Assembly: GCF_002021565.1 (NCBI RefSeq)
Contig: NZ_MSZX01000009.1
Location: 186,717-250,716 of the forward strand
Direction of reading: 5' to 3'
Length of the DNA: 64,000 nucleotides
DNA from: Paenibacillus selenitireducens
Lineage (GTDB): Bacteria > Bacillota > Bacilli > Paenibacillales > Paenibacillaceae
Shown: positions 33,681 to 42,250 of the stretch, piece after piece
Numbering within the stretch: position 1 is the stretch's first letter
Layout: each line of letters starts with the position of its first letter
Notes under the pieces: generated by a model
What the model was told of the DNA's origin: nothing
The model's database searches: none
Seen by the model: only the letters and a program-made list of their open reading frames with translations
Position numbers and translations under genes: made by a program

Positions 33681-34781
33681 ATGGCAAGAAATAGGCAAGC
33701 CATTTATTCCAAAATCGATTCGCTTGCAACTAAAACAACCCATTCCCAAGTTTATCGAGAGACTATCCTCACACTACTGCGTGAAGCCGTTCCATTTGAC
33801 GGGGTATGTTTTACAACCGTAGATCCGAATACACTCCTTTCGACCGGTGCAGTAACAGATGATGGAATTGAGTCTATTCATGCTCAACTCTTCGAATATG
33901 AGTACGTTCGTGGTGACTTCAATTCCTTCGACCAACTATCTCGATCCCAAGACCCTATAGCTACATTAAGCGGAGCAACGGGAGGCCAATTAGAACGCAG
34001 CAGCAAATACCGCAACGTACTCCTTCCTGCCGGTTATCACGATGAACTGAAAGCAGCCATGCTGTGGAATGGCGCATGTTGGGGGTTTCTGACATTATTC
34101 CGCAAGGTGAATTCCCCCTTGTTCCAAGAAGATGAAAGACAATTCGTAGCATCACTAATCCCATCGATTGCTCGCCACCTTCGCAAACTGGCCCTTGCAA
34201 TACCAGAACAAGAAGTCGCATGGCTTGAACAGGAACCGGGCATTCTCATTCTCACGGACCACCTATCCCGAAGCTCATCTAATCTGCAGGCAGACCACTG
34301 GCTATCCTTGTTCAGAACATGGGAAGGGATTGACGATAACACGATACCAAGACCTATCCGTGCAGTCTGCTCACGCGCGCTTGCAGAAATGGACAAGAAC
34401 ATCGAACTCAAATCATCTGCGAAAACATGTATCCGTATTCCGGAAGGCCCTTATCTTATGATTCGGGCAACCGTGCTCCAAGGTTCTGTAGCTACGAAAC
34501 AGTTTGCCGTATGGATTGAGCTCGCGAAACCTTCCGATATTTTCCCTATGATTTCTGAAGCGTATGGCTTATCTGAACGTGAGAAGCAAGTTCTTGAGCG
34601 GATTGTGAGAGGGTTTTCGACCAAAGAAATTGCGGAGACGATGTATATTTCGGCCTACACGGTACAAGACCATCTGAAGTCAATTTTCCTTAAGACTGGA
34701 GTTACTAGTCGAAGAGAACTCACGTGGCAATTATATTCCCGCTTCAGCGTACATTTGGATGATTTGAATATGAATGTATAA
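33681..34781 (+). CDS. LuxR-family regulator with an N-terminal GAF-like domain
   Basis: A 366-residue protein. The first 170 residues look like a GAF-type sensor (F-D-G-V-C-F-T-T-V-D-P to F-Q-E-D-E-R-Q-F-V). The last 65 residues are a GerE/LuxR helix-turn-helix: L-S-E-R-E-K-Q-V-L-E-R-I-V-R-G-F-S-T-K-E-I-A, then T-V-Q-D-H-L-K-S-I-F-L-K-T-G-V-T-S-R-R-E-L. The ATG at 33681 has AAAGGAG at 7-base spacing. It diverges from the saccharopine dehydrogenase-like gene and is a likely regulator of it. The ligand is unknown. Confidence 0.85.
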   Translation: MARNRQAIYSKIDSLATKTTHSQVYRETILTLLREAVPFDGVCFTTVDPNTLLSTGAVTDDGIESIHAQLFEYEYVRGDFNSFDQLSRSQDPIATLSGATGGQLERSSKYRNVLLPAGYHDELKAAMLWNGACWGFLTLFRKVNSPLFQEDERQFVASLIPSIARHLRKLALAIPEQEVAWLEQEPGILILTDHLSRSSSNLQADHWLSLFRTWEGIDDNTIPRPIRAVCSRALAEMDKNIELKSSAKTCIRIPEGPYLMIRATVLQGSVATKQFAVWIELAKPSDIFPMISEAYGLSEREKQVLERIVRGFSTKEIAETMYISAYTVQDHLKSIFLKTGVTSRRELTWQLYSRFSVHLDDLNMNV

Positions 34782-34782
34782 C

Positions 34783-34818
34783 AAAAAACGGTGGTAGACC
34801 GAAGTCTCCACCGTTTTT
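34783..34818. terminator. Bidirectional terminator
   Basis: AAAACGGTGG (34785-34794) pairs with CCACCGTTTT (34808-34817), with A-rich and T-rich flanks, between the converging LuxR and acyl-CoA synthetase genes. Confidence 0.86.
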
Positions 34819-34848
34819 AACGTCTACATTAGACTGAGATAAACATCA

Positions 34849-36432
34849 TCATGCATTGCGATGTTCTTGCTCACGTAATTCAATTCTCCGTATTTTCCCG
34901 GAGTTGGTTTTTGGCAGATCTTGAACGAACTCGATTTTCCGAGGGTATTTGTAAGGTGCCGTCATTTGTTTCACATGATTTTGCAGTTCTTTAACCAGCT
35001 CATGCGACGCAGACACATCTTCTTTTAACACGATAAATGCTTTCACGACATGCCCGCGGATTTCATCCGGACTCGCAACTGCCGCACATTCTTTCACAGC
35101 ACTGTGCTTCATCAATGCTTCTTCCACTTCAAACGGCCCGATGGTATAACCTGAACTGATGATGATATCATCGCCGCGTCCTTCGAACCAGAAGTAACCA
35201 TCTTCATCCTTGGAAGCGCGGTCCCCTGTGATGAAATAGTTCCCACGCACGCTAGCCTGTTTCTTCTCAGGATCTTTGAAATAAGTCTCGAATAGCGCAG
35301 GCATGTCCAAATGCACAGCAATATCCCCTACTTGTCCGGCAGGCATGATATTACCATCTCCATCGACAACTTCGACCAGACCGTCGGCCATAGCTCTTCC
35401 CATTGACCCTACGCGGATCGGGGCATCTTTCAGCGCGCCAATTAACAAGGTGCTTTCGGTCTGACCATAACCGTCTCGAATCGTAAGGTCGCATTGATTC
35501 TGGAAGGTCAGGATAACTTCTTGGTTCAACGGCTCACCCGCAGATACTGCGCTGCGTAGAGATGAAAGGTCATATTGATCCAATCCGACCGTTTTGGCCA
35601 TTAATCTATATTCTGTAGGCGTACAGCATAATACTTGAATACGATAAGATTGCATAAGCTCTAGGTAACGCTTCGGTTGAAATGCACCATCGTACACAAA
35701 GCCTGTTGCCCCGTGTCCCAGCACGGATAAGAATGGACTCCAGATCCACTTCTGCCATCCTGGCGCAGCTGTTGCCCAGACCGTATCCGATCCTTGAATA
35801 TCGAGCCATGACGCCGTAATCCGCAGATGCGCATATCCCCATCCATGGCGGTGAACAACCCCTTTGGGATTTCCTGTTGTGCCAGAGGTATAGGCAAGAA
35901 TCGCCATGTCGTCGCGATGTGTTAGCGCGGCGGTAAAGGTGTCAGGCTGCCCTGTCATGATATCATCAAGAACAAGCCACGCTCGATCCGACGTGTTATC
36001 TGCTGCAGTAGCTGCAATACGGAAATCCAAGGAAGGCATGTAATCCGTAATATTATCTACTTCATGGATCCCACCAGAGCAAGCAATCACAGCCCGTGCT
36101 TCCGCATGGCGAAGCCGATAGGATAAATCTTTGGCTCTTAGCATCTCGGAAGATGGAATGACCGCAATCCCGGACTTCATACAAGCTAAGTAAATGACAT
36201 AGGCAATAATACGACGGGGTACCATGACAAGGACTTTATCGCCTTTCCGAAGTCCAAGAGCTTTCAAACCATTAGCTAGTTGATTTGCCTGACTCAACAA
36301 TGCTCCATATGTAATTTCCTGGTAATCCCCTTTATCATTCAACCACTTCAGGGCAAGCTTCGCGGGATCATGCCGCTCCATCTCTGAAGTTAAGTTATAC
36401 ATCTCAGGTGCAATCCAATCCTTGTAGTCCAT
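34849..36432 (-). CDS. Acyl-CoA synthetase (AMP-forming, medium-chain/AcsA-like)
   Basis: About 527 residues of the ANL superfamily. The phosphate loop is Y-T-S-G-T-T-G-N-P-K-G (A3), then Y-G-Q-T-E-S-T (A5), TGDRA (A7), and the catalytic Lys region P-K-T-N-S-G-K-I-R-R (A10). The W-A-T-A-A-P-G-W-Q-K-W segment is typical of the AcsM/medium-chain branch. It activates a carboxylic acid through an acyl-AMP to acyl-CoA. The ATG at 36432 (MDYKDW) has AGGAG at 10-base spacing; the frame extends 48 bases further. It is a single-gene unit. Confidence 0.88.
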   Translation of the reverse strand: MDYKDWIAPEMYNLTSEMERHDPAKLALKWLNDKGDYQEITYGALLSQANQLANGLKALGLRKGDKVLVMVPRRIIAYVIYLACMKSGIAVIPSSEMLRAKDLSYRLRHAEARAVIACSGGIHEVDNITDYMPSLDFRIAATAADNTSDRAWLVLDDIMTGQPDTFTAALTHRDDMAILAYTSGTTGNPKGVVHRHGWGYAHLRITASWLDIQGSDTVWATAAPGWQKWIWSPFLSVLGHGATGFVYDGAFQPKRYLELMQSYRIQVLCCTPTEYRLMAKTVGLDQYDLSSLRSAVSAGEPLNQEVILTFQNQCDLTIRDGYGQTESTLLIGALKDAPIRVGSMGRAMADGLVEVVDGDGNIMPAGQVGDIAVHLDMPALFETYFKDPEKKQASVRGNYFITGDRASKDEDGYFWFEGRGDDIIISSGYTIGPFEVEEALMKHSAVKECAAVASPDEIRGHVVKAFIVLKEDVSASHELVKELQNHVKQMTAPYKYPRKIEFVQDLPKTNSGKIRRIELREQEHRNA

Positions 36433-36535
36433 CTTATACCGTCTCCTATGCAAGTAAATGTACCTCGTTATTGTTGTCATTATATCATTATGTGCTAATA
36501 CTAGGTACTAATATTACTAGCTTAAATTGAATTAA

Positions 36536-36559
36536 ACGCGAAGGCAAACGCCTTCCGCG
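36536..36559 (-). terminator. Probable terminator after the sugar isomerase-fold gene
   Basis: ACGCGAAGGC-AAAC-GCCTTCCGCG forms a stem with one mismatch, followed on the minus strand by a T-rich tract. A second small hairpin (TCTACC...GGTAGA, 36574-36590) lies between it and the gene. Confidence 0.6.
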
Positions 36560-36621
36560 GTCATTTATTGTGCTCTACCGTCGTGGTAGACCATTTTACA
36601 TTACTATCGGTATTAAATCAC

Positions 36622-37527
36622 TTAAAGGGCGTGTTTGGTGAATAATTCATCCACCCAAGCATAACATCGCAATAACTCCTCATCACCGATCAGGTCAGAT
36701 CTATGCTCGAATAAAATACGAACCTGCTTATTTTCCTCAAAAATAAGCTGCAAGTAATCCTGAATGGGCGCCCACCCCTCTGCTGGGTTTAGTTCCGGTA
36801 GGACAGGATAATGTCTTTGCTGAACAGTACCATCTAATACTTGCGCATTCGATAGATGGATCAGTTCTGCATATTTCGCATATTTCTTAAGAATGAACTT
36901 TGCATCAAAGTTGGGATCTATCATCGCCTGAAGATGTAATCTTGCGGTATCCAGACATAATTTGATTTTGGGATACCGATGTAAGAGATTCACTACCAGA
37001 TCTGTATCGTAGATATACCTGTTCAAGGCATCGAATTCTAATATAGGAATAAAATGATAGGTATCGCTGCGATCCGTAAGCCATTGAAAGAGATACTCAC
37101 TCTTTTCGCTTAACTCTTCGAACGTTATTTGGCTCTCATATCGATATTCGATTGGATCATCGAACCTCCAACTTTTCCAATCGACACGGTCATCCAATAT
37201 GACAGGTTTGGGATAATGGAATAAGACATAATCTGGTTCCACTTGGGCTAAATAGGCGAGTTCGTTCTCCATTAACTGATATGCATGCGAGCGAATTTCA
37301 TCATCCTGTGACAAGGATAAGGCATCTCGAAATCTCGATTGTCCTGCACGAAAAGGGAAATGAACGCCTATGTGGTAACCTCTCCGCTTGGATTCTTCCC
37401 GCAGCAATACAATATCTTCCTCCGTAGAAAATAGACAAGCCTCAATACCATGGAACCCTTCTTTAAAGTCCCGACGATATTTGGCAACATCAAAACCCCC
37501 GTATTGTCCAATCATATACCGAACCAT
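36622..37527 (-). CDS. Sugar phosphate isomerase/epimerase-fold protein (AP_endonuc_2 TIM barrel)
   Basis: A 301-residue TIM-barrel protein. Metal-site elements visible are H-I-G-V-H-F-P, Y-V-L-F-H-Y-P-K-P, I-L-E-F-D-A, L-C-L-D-T-A-R-L-H, and L-I-H-L-S-N-A, ending with V-R-I-L-F-E-H. This order fits the xylose isomerase-like family, which covers isomerases, epimerases and dehydratases. The ATG at 37527 has GGGAGGG six bases upstream. No pathway genes surround it, so the substrate stays open. Confidence 0.8.
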   Translation of the reverse strand: MVRYMIGQYGGFDVAKYRRDFKEGFHGIEACLFSTEEDIVLLREESKRRGYHIGVHFPFRAGQSRFRDALSLSQDDEIRSHAYQLMENELAYLAQVEPDYVLFHYPKPVILDDRVDWKSWRFDDPIEYRYESQITFEELSEKSEYLFQWLTDRSDTYHFIPILEFDALNRYIYDTDLVVNLLHRYPKIKLCLDTARLHLQAMIDPNFDAKFILKKYAKYAELIHLSNAQVLDGTVQQRHYPVLPELNPAEGWAPIQDYLQLIFEENKQVRILFEHRSDLIGDEELLRCYAWVDELFTKHAL

Positions 37528-37698
37528 AATGACCCTCCCTAGTTACGATAATCTTTTCATATACCGTATATTTTAATCGATTATACGAAGATTGAATATC
37601 TACGTACGCTGTCATACAGCAGGAAAACGACCAGGACGATACATAAACAGGACCTTTAACGGCAACATTAACCACAAATCTTGTGGGAGGTATGACGC

Positions 37699-39369
37699 TT
37701 GAACAGTCAATGTCCTGTATTATCAATCTTTGCTTTAGGTGGTGTTTATGAAATTGGCAAAAATATGTATGGAATTCAATATGCAGATGATATTGTTCTC
37801 ATTGATTGCGGCTCCAAGTTTCCTGATGAGAGCTTGTTAGGGATTGACTTAATCATTCCCGATATTACCTATTTGTTAGACAACAGCGATAAAGTTCGTG
37901 GGCTTATCGTGACGCATGGTCATGAAGATCATATCGGCGGGATTCCCTACCTCCTCAGACAGCTGCAAATGCCTATTTATGGTACTAGACTTACATTGGG
38001 ACTCATCGATGTAAAATTAAAGGAGCACGGATTAATTCAGTCAACACACCGCATCGAAATCGATTCGAAATCACAAATCACATTAGGCACGATATCTGTT
38101 AGTTTTTTTCGAACCAATCACAGCATTCCGGATTGCTTAGGTGTTGTGTTCGACACGCCTGAAGGAACCGTGGTACAGACGGGAGATTTTAAATTCGATT
38201 TAACTCCTGTCAATCAACAATCTCCGGATATTCATCGTATGGCTGAAATTGGACAAAAAGGAGTTCTTGCTTTGTTATCCGAAAGTACCAATGCAGAGCG
38301 TCCCGGGTTCACCCCGTCCGAAAAACATGTCGGAGAGCACCTCATTGAGGCGTTCAACAAAGCAAAGCAGAAGGTCATCGTCTCTACGTTTGCCTCAAAT
38401 GTTTATCGCTTGCAGCAAGTTATTGATGCAGCTGAAATAACGAATCGAAAGCTTACCCTCCTAGGGCGCAGCATGATCAATGTCGTGAATATCGCGGCGC
38501 AACAGGGGTATTTGCATATCCCGGAAGGCATGTTAGTGGAGACCGAGGTAGCCAATCAATTGGCACCCGAACAAGTGGCTGTATTATGTACCGGCAGCCA
38601 AGGCGAACCCTATGCCGCGTTATCTCGACTATCCACTTCGAATTTACGACAGCTTAAAGTATTGCCCGGTGATACCGTTATTCTGTCTGCTACACCCATT
38701 CCAGGCAATGAACGGAATGTTGCACGCATCGTGGACAATCTTTTTATATTGGGTGCCCGAGTCATCTATGGTTCAGGTTCAGTTACAGGATTACACGTCT
38801 CTGGACACGGCAGTCAAGAAGAGCTCAAATTGATGCTCACGCTCATGAAGCCGAAATATTTTATTCCGATTCACGGAGAATACCGTATGTTATTTCAGCA
38901 TCGTATGTTAGCAGAATCCGTTGGCGTAGAGCATCGTCATATCCATATTATCAATAACGGCGACGTCGTGGATATTCAAGACGGAACGGCCAGGGTTGAG
39001 CGAAAAATACCTGCGGGAAGCACGCTTGTAGATGGATTGGGCATCGGCGTGGGATCTGTACTGCTTCGCGATCGGAAACATCTCTCCGAGGATGGCATAC
39101 TTGTTGTCGTCGTTACCCGCAGCAAAATCGATGGGAAAATCCTCTCCGGACCGGATCTGATTTCACGGGGATTTAATTATGCCACAAATTCCGATGGGCT
39201 CCTGGAAGAAGCTGCTCTTGCTGCAACCGCAGCGCTACATAAACTTCAGGAGGAACATGTCAATCAATGGAATCGCTTGAAACAAGGGATGAAAGAATCC
39301 ATTGGCCAATTCTTATATGCAAAAACGAAGCGAAGACCGATGATCCTTCCGATTATTATGGATGTATAA
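37699..39369 (+). CDS. Ribonuclease J paralogue
   Basis: A 556-residue metallo-beta-lactamase/beta-CASP nuclease. The metal site THGHEDHIGG (72-81), N-H-S-I-P-D, TGDFKFD, then the beta-CASP elements and P-I-H-G-E-Y-R-M are intact, and the C-terminal domain is full length. RNase J acts as a 5-prime exonuclease and endonuclease in mRNA decay. The N-terminus (F-A-L-G-G-V-Y-E-I-G-K-N) and D-C-G-S-K-F-P depart from the usual G-E-I-G and D-A-G-L-K-F-P of RnjA, so this may be an extra copy. The start is TTG at 37699 with GGGAGG at 8-base spacing; an out-of-frame ATG lies between them. Confidence 0.88.
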   Translation: MNSQCPVLSIFALGGVYEIGKNMYGIQYADDIVLIDCGSKFPDESLLGIDLIIPDITYLLDNSDKVRGLIVTHGHEDHIGGIPYLLRQLQMPIYGTRLTLGLIDVKLKEHGLIQSTHRIEIDSKSQITLGTISVSFFRTNHSIPDCLGVVFDTPEGTVVQTGDFKFDLTPVNQQSPDIHRMAEIGQKGVLALLSESTNAERPGFTPSEKHVGEHLIEAFNKAKQKVIVSTFASNVYRLQQVIDAAEITNRKLTLLGRSMINVVNIAAQQGYLHIPEGMLVETEVANQLAPEQVAVLCTGSQGEPYAALSRLSTSNLRQLKVLPGDTVILSATPIPGNERNVARIVDNLFILGARVIYGSGSVTGLHVSGHGSQEELKLMLTLMKPKYFIPIHGEYRMLFQHRMLAESVGVEHRHIHIINNGDVVDIQDGTARVERKIPAGSTLVDGLGIGVGSVLLRDRKHLSEDGILVVVVTRSKIDGKILSGPDLISRGFNYATNSDGLLEEAALAATAALHKLQEEHVNQWNRLKQGMKESIGQFLYAKTKRRPMILPIIMDV

Positions 39370-39378
39370 GGAAAATTG

Positions 39379-39408
39379 TTTACGATCTATCCCCTTATTC
39401 TATATACT
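39379..39408 (+). promoter_or_regulatory. Candidate sigma-A promoter for the leader ORF and dinB-like gene
   Basis: TTTACG (39379-39384), an 18-base spacer and TATACT (39403-39408) lie 30 bases ahead of the 13-codon leader ORF. Confidence 0.45.
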
Positions 39409-39437
39409 GTAAGAAGTAACTATAGGAGGCGTTTAAG

Positions 39438-39479
39438 ATGAAAACAATGAAGCACCTCGGGGATATTATAAGAGGTTAA
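39438..39479 (+). other. 13-codon leader ORF
   Basis: An AGGAGG site eight bases before the ATG introduces MKTMKHLGDIIRG and a TAA. It ends 57 bases before the TTG start of the DinB-like gene. The strong ribosome site suggests it is translated. It might be a leader peptide or an independent micro-protein; no attenuator stem was identified. Confidence 0.4.
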
Positions 39480-39536
39480 GCGCATCACACCCCGTAAACT
39501 GCGTGTTCCCTCGGATACCAAAGAGGAGCATATCAT

Positions 39537-40052
39537 TTGAACAATGAAGTATTAAATCTGTACAATTATCACGCATGGGCCAACGATCAAATACTCGCCC
39601 ACCTTCAAACACTTCCGGAAGAAATCTGTCGTACAACGATCCAGAGCGTATTCCCGAACATCCACGATGTCCTTGTCCATCTATATGTCATTGATTGCGG
39701 ATGGTTAGATATCTTAATTAGCAAGGGCTTCTCCGAGATGACTGCCGAGCAGATTGATCAACTTCAGAGAACAACGGAGCAATACATTCAAGACATGCAT
39801 GGCAACAATATTGAAGAGATCCAAATCATGTTCACCCGGTTGTCGGATCGATTCCGAACCTTCTTGGAACATGAGGATCTTGATACAATATGTGCTTACG
39901 GTGCCTTTGAAGCCCGACGGAGGGAATTGATTCAACATGTCGTGAATCACGGCACCTATCACCGTGGGAATATTACAGCCATGTTACGTCAATTAGGACA
40001 TCCAGGCGTGCAGACAGATTATACACTTTATCTATTTGTGAAGACAGTGTAA
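39537..40052 (+). CDS. DinB-family metalloprotein
   Basis: A 171-residue four-helix-bundle protein of the DinB/YfiT group. The C-terminal H-V-V-N-H-G-T-Y-H-R-G-N-I supplies two metal-binding His and matches the conserved H-x-x-x-H of the family; the third is probably in V-L-V-H-L-Y. Family members include thiol-dependent transferases and DNA-damage-induced proteins of unknown activity. The start is TTG at 39537 with GAGGAG at 8-base spacing. A terminator follows. Confidence 0.88.
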   Translation: MNNEVLNLYNYHAWANDQILAHLQTLPEEICRTTIQSVFPNIHDVLVHLYVIDCGWLDILISKGFSEMTAEQIDQLQRTTEQYIQDMHGNNIEEIQIMFTRLSDRFRTFLEHEDLDTICAYGAFEARRRELIQHVVNHGTYHRGNITAMLRQLGHPGVQTDYTLYLFVKTV

Positions 40053-40058
40053 TAATAC

Positions 40059-40107
40059 GAAAAGCCGAGTTAAAACGGGCAAATCGCCTGTATTGCTCGG
40101 CTTTTCT
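40059..40107 (+). terminator. Terminator after the DinB-like gene
   Basis: GAAAAGCCGAG (40059-40069) pairs perfectly with CTCGGCTTTTC (40096-40106). Confidence 0.85.
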
Positions 40108-40217
40108 CACGACCCTCTCTTTTACAAACTGCCGGGTCTTGCATGCAGACGATCAAATCATGTAGTGTAGTCCATAGAGAAACGAGATCCATAATGGAGA
40201 GAAAAAGAGGGATTTGA

Positions 40218-40949
40218 ATGGACTACACACAAGAAACCGGCGTTTTTTTTGACTTAGATGACACATTGTATGATCACTTAACCCCGTTGCGAGACACGCT
40301 TCAACATATCCTAGGGCTCGGTCATGACTTCCCCTATGATCAAGCCTATCAGCGCTTCCGCTATTATAGCGACATGCTCTCTGCCCAACAGACGAACCCC
40401 TTCGCCGCCAACAACAAGGATGCGCAAGTCTACATTCGAACGAAACGATATGTACTGATGCTTCAAGAATTCGATATTGAGATTACATTGGAACAAGGTC
40501 ATCTGCTTCAAGAGGATTATATGGGAAGGCAGTATGATATCTCCCTCTTTGAAGGTGCTGAGGATGTAATACGGCAATTACAGCAGCAAGGTCGAATGGT
40601 AGGGATATTAACGAACGGCGCCGAAGAGCATCAACGCAAGAAGATTCAAGCCCTGGCACTAGACAAGCTAATTCCCGCAGAGCAAATCTTCATTACCGGT
40701 GCGGTCGGCTGGGATAAACCCAACGTACGGATTTTTGAACATATTAACCAGCAGACGCATGTATTAGCGAAGAATTCCTATTATGTCGGGGATTCCTGGC
40801 GAAACGACGTCATCGGCGCGCTAGGTGCCGGATGGCATGTCCTATGGTTCAATCATCGCCAAGCCGAACCTGAGAGTCATCACACTCCACAGTATGTGGT
40901 TCGTCAGTATGAGGAAATCGCACGTATTCTGTTGACCCCAAAATCATGA
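40218..40949 (+). CDS. HAD-superfamily hydrolase
   Basis: A 243-residue phosphatase-like protein. Motif I is FFDLDDTLYD (nucleophile D12), motif II I-L-T-N-G-A, motif III Lys in W-D-K-P-N, and motif IV V-G-D-S-W-R-N-D. A helical cap of about 80 residues lies between motifs I and II, so it is a subclass I HAD like YfnB/YjjG-type nucleotidases. The ATG at 40218 has GAGGG upstream. It stands alone between terminators, and the substrate is not predictable. Confidence 0.88.
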   Translation: MDYTQETGVFFDLDDTLYDHLTPLRDTLQHILGLGHDFPYDQAYQRFRYYSDMLSAQQTNPFAANNKDAQVYIRTKRYVLMLQEFDIEITLEQGHLLQEDYMGRQYDISLFEGAEDVIRQLQQQGRMVGILTNGAEEHQRKKIQALALDKLIPAEQIFITGAVGWDKPNVRIFEHINQQTHVLAKNSYYVGDSWRNDVIGALGAGWHVLWFNHRQAEPESHHTPQYVVRQYEEIARILLTPKS

Positions 40950-40961
40950 ACATGCATACAT

Positions 40962-41004
40962 GACAAAGCGGCTGCCTTCACATGAGATAAGCAGCCGCTT
41001 CGTC
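40962..41004. terminator. Bidirectional terminator overlapping a stop codon
   Basis: GACAAAGCGGCTGC and GCAGCCGCTTCGTC form a 14-bp stem with one mismatch between the converging HAD and WbsX-type genes. The right arm includes part of the stop codon of the minus-strand gene. Confidence 0.8.
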
Positions 41005-42145
41005 ATTTCATCCGTAATTCGTTGTTGTTACTTCGATATTTCCATGATGGCAAAAACATCGCTTCTGAACGTGAATGCCGTAAGGTTGTGTCGGCAAGAT
41101 GATCCTCCAATGCACGCTTCACGGATTCAAGATAGCGGTATCCGTTCTGTTTGTCAGGTTCAAGGTATGTGCCTTCAGCCCATTCATTCCAGGCATTGAT
41201 AAAGACGAACTCACTATCATATACCTGAATAGCTCGTTCCATTTGTCGTGTTAGATACCGCCGGAACTTGTCTGGGCTTACACCGATCGTGCTTTGTCCG
41301 CGACTACCTAGGCGCGGCGTATTATCCCAGTTCACGTAGGCTCCTGGGATGATTTGTTCTCCATTTCGATGGGGGGATCGGTTCAGTATGGTGTGCCATA
41401 TAACATCATAATCAAGCACATGATGCATATCTTCTCTTGTATGAATCACATTCCACAATCCTGTCGTATCACTATGTGCAAACGTATAGTGCGGTTCATA
41501 TTCAACGCTCGCATCAAATCCCGCTTGATTAGGAATCGCGAATCCACCTAGCGTACGCACAAAGTAGATCCCTTCTAACCCATTTTTTCTTGCGAGTTCA
41601 TTCCAGAATCGAATCATATCTTCGCAACGAGGAATACTCCCGGGCCGATAAATCAGAAATACCGGCTTGTTGTTGATCCGAATGTATCGATAATCCAGAA
41701 ATGCAACCAATACCTCATTAAAATGAACTTCCCAATCATGCTCGTCCCCGTAATCTTGAGGCATGAGAACATACTGGTCTCCTCCATCCCATCTACGAGT
41801 CCAAGGTTCATTAGCCCACGACAGACAAAACGGAAAATCGGGCTCCCCAAGCTCTAATACGGATTGAAATGGCTTCTCCAGCAATCTTTTTCCTTTGAAC
41901 CAATAATGATAATAACAAAACCCATAGATCCCATGCGATTTGGCTAACTTGGCCTGCCATCTCCTTGCAGCAGCATCCGTTAAATCATAATAATAATTGC
42001 CTAGAGGTTCTTTAGGCTGCTGATGTCCTGCGTACAATGGTTTGTTTTTCTGCGTATTCGTCCATTCCGTAAAACCATCTCCCCACCATAGATCATTTTC
42101 GGGAATACGGTGGAATTGAGGCAATAAAAAAGCAATGAGCTTCAA
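41003..42145 (-). CDS. WbsX-type glycosidase/glycosyltransferase-like protein (GH99-like)
   Basis: A 380-residue protein starting M-K-L-I-A-F-L-L-P-Q-F-H, followed by N-D-L-W-W-G-D-G-F-T-E-W-T-N, the signature of the Glyco_tran_WbsX family. Other landmarks are Y-G-F-C-Y-Y-H-Y-W-F, L-S-W-A-N-E-P-W-T and F-I-N-A-W-N-E-W-A-E-G-T. These proteins occur in polysaccharide clusters and have a GH99-like barrel. The start is TTG at 42145: GAAGGAGG lies 8 bases upstream and is itself part of the open frame that extends to 42181, which argues against the upstream ATGs. It follows the CgeB-type gene, so a joint glycan role is plausible. Confidence 0.85.
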   Translation of the reverse strand: MKLIAFLLPQFHRIPENDLWWGDGFTEWTNTQKNKPLYAGHQQPKEPLGNYYYDLTDAAARRWQAKLAKSHGIYGFCYYHYWFKGKRLLEKPFQSVLELGEPDFPFCLSWANEPWTRRWDGGDQYVLMPQDYGDEHDWEVHFNEVLVAFLDYRYIRINNKPVFLIYRPGSIPRCEDMIRFWNELARKNGLEGIYFVRTLGGFAIPNQAGFDASVEYEPHYTFAHSDTTGLWNVIHTREDMHHVLDYDVIWHTILNRSPHRNGEQIIPGAYVNWDNTPRLGSRGQSTIGVSPDKFRRYLTRQMERAIQVYDSEFVFINAWNEWAEGTYLEPDKQNGYRYLESVKRALEDHLADTTLRHSRSEAMFLPSWKYRSNNNELRMK

Positions 42146-42250
42146 GCAGCATACCTCCTTCGACATGGACTGTTGATTCATAATGGATACGGTGATCCGA
42201 AGGATGACAACTTGAGATTGAGACGTAACCCAGTGAGGGCTTCCATCGTT

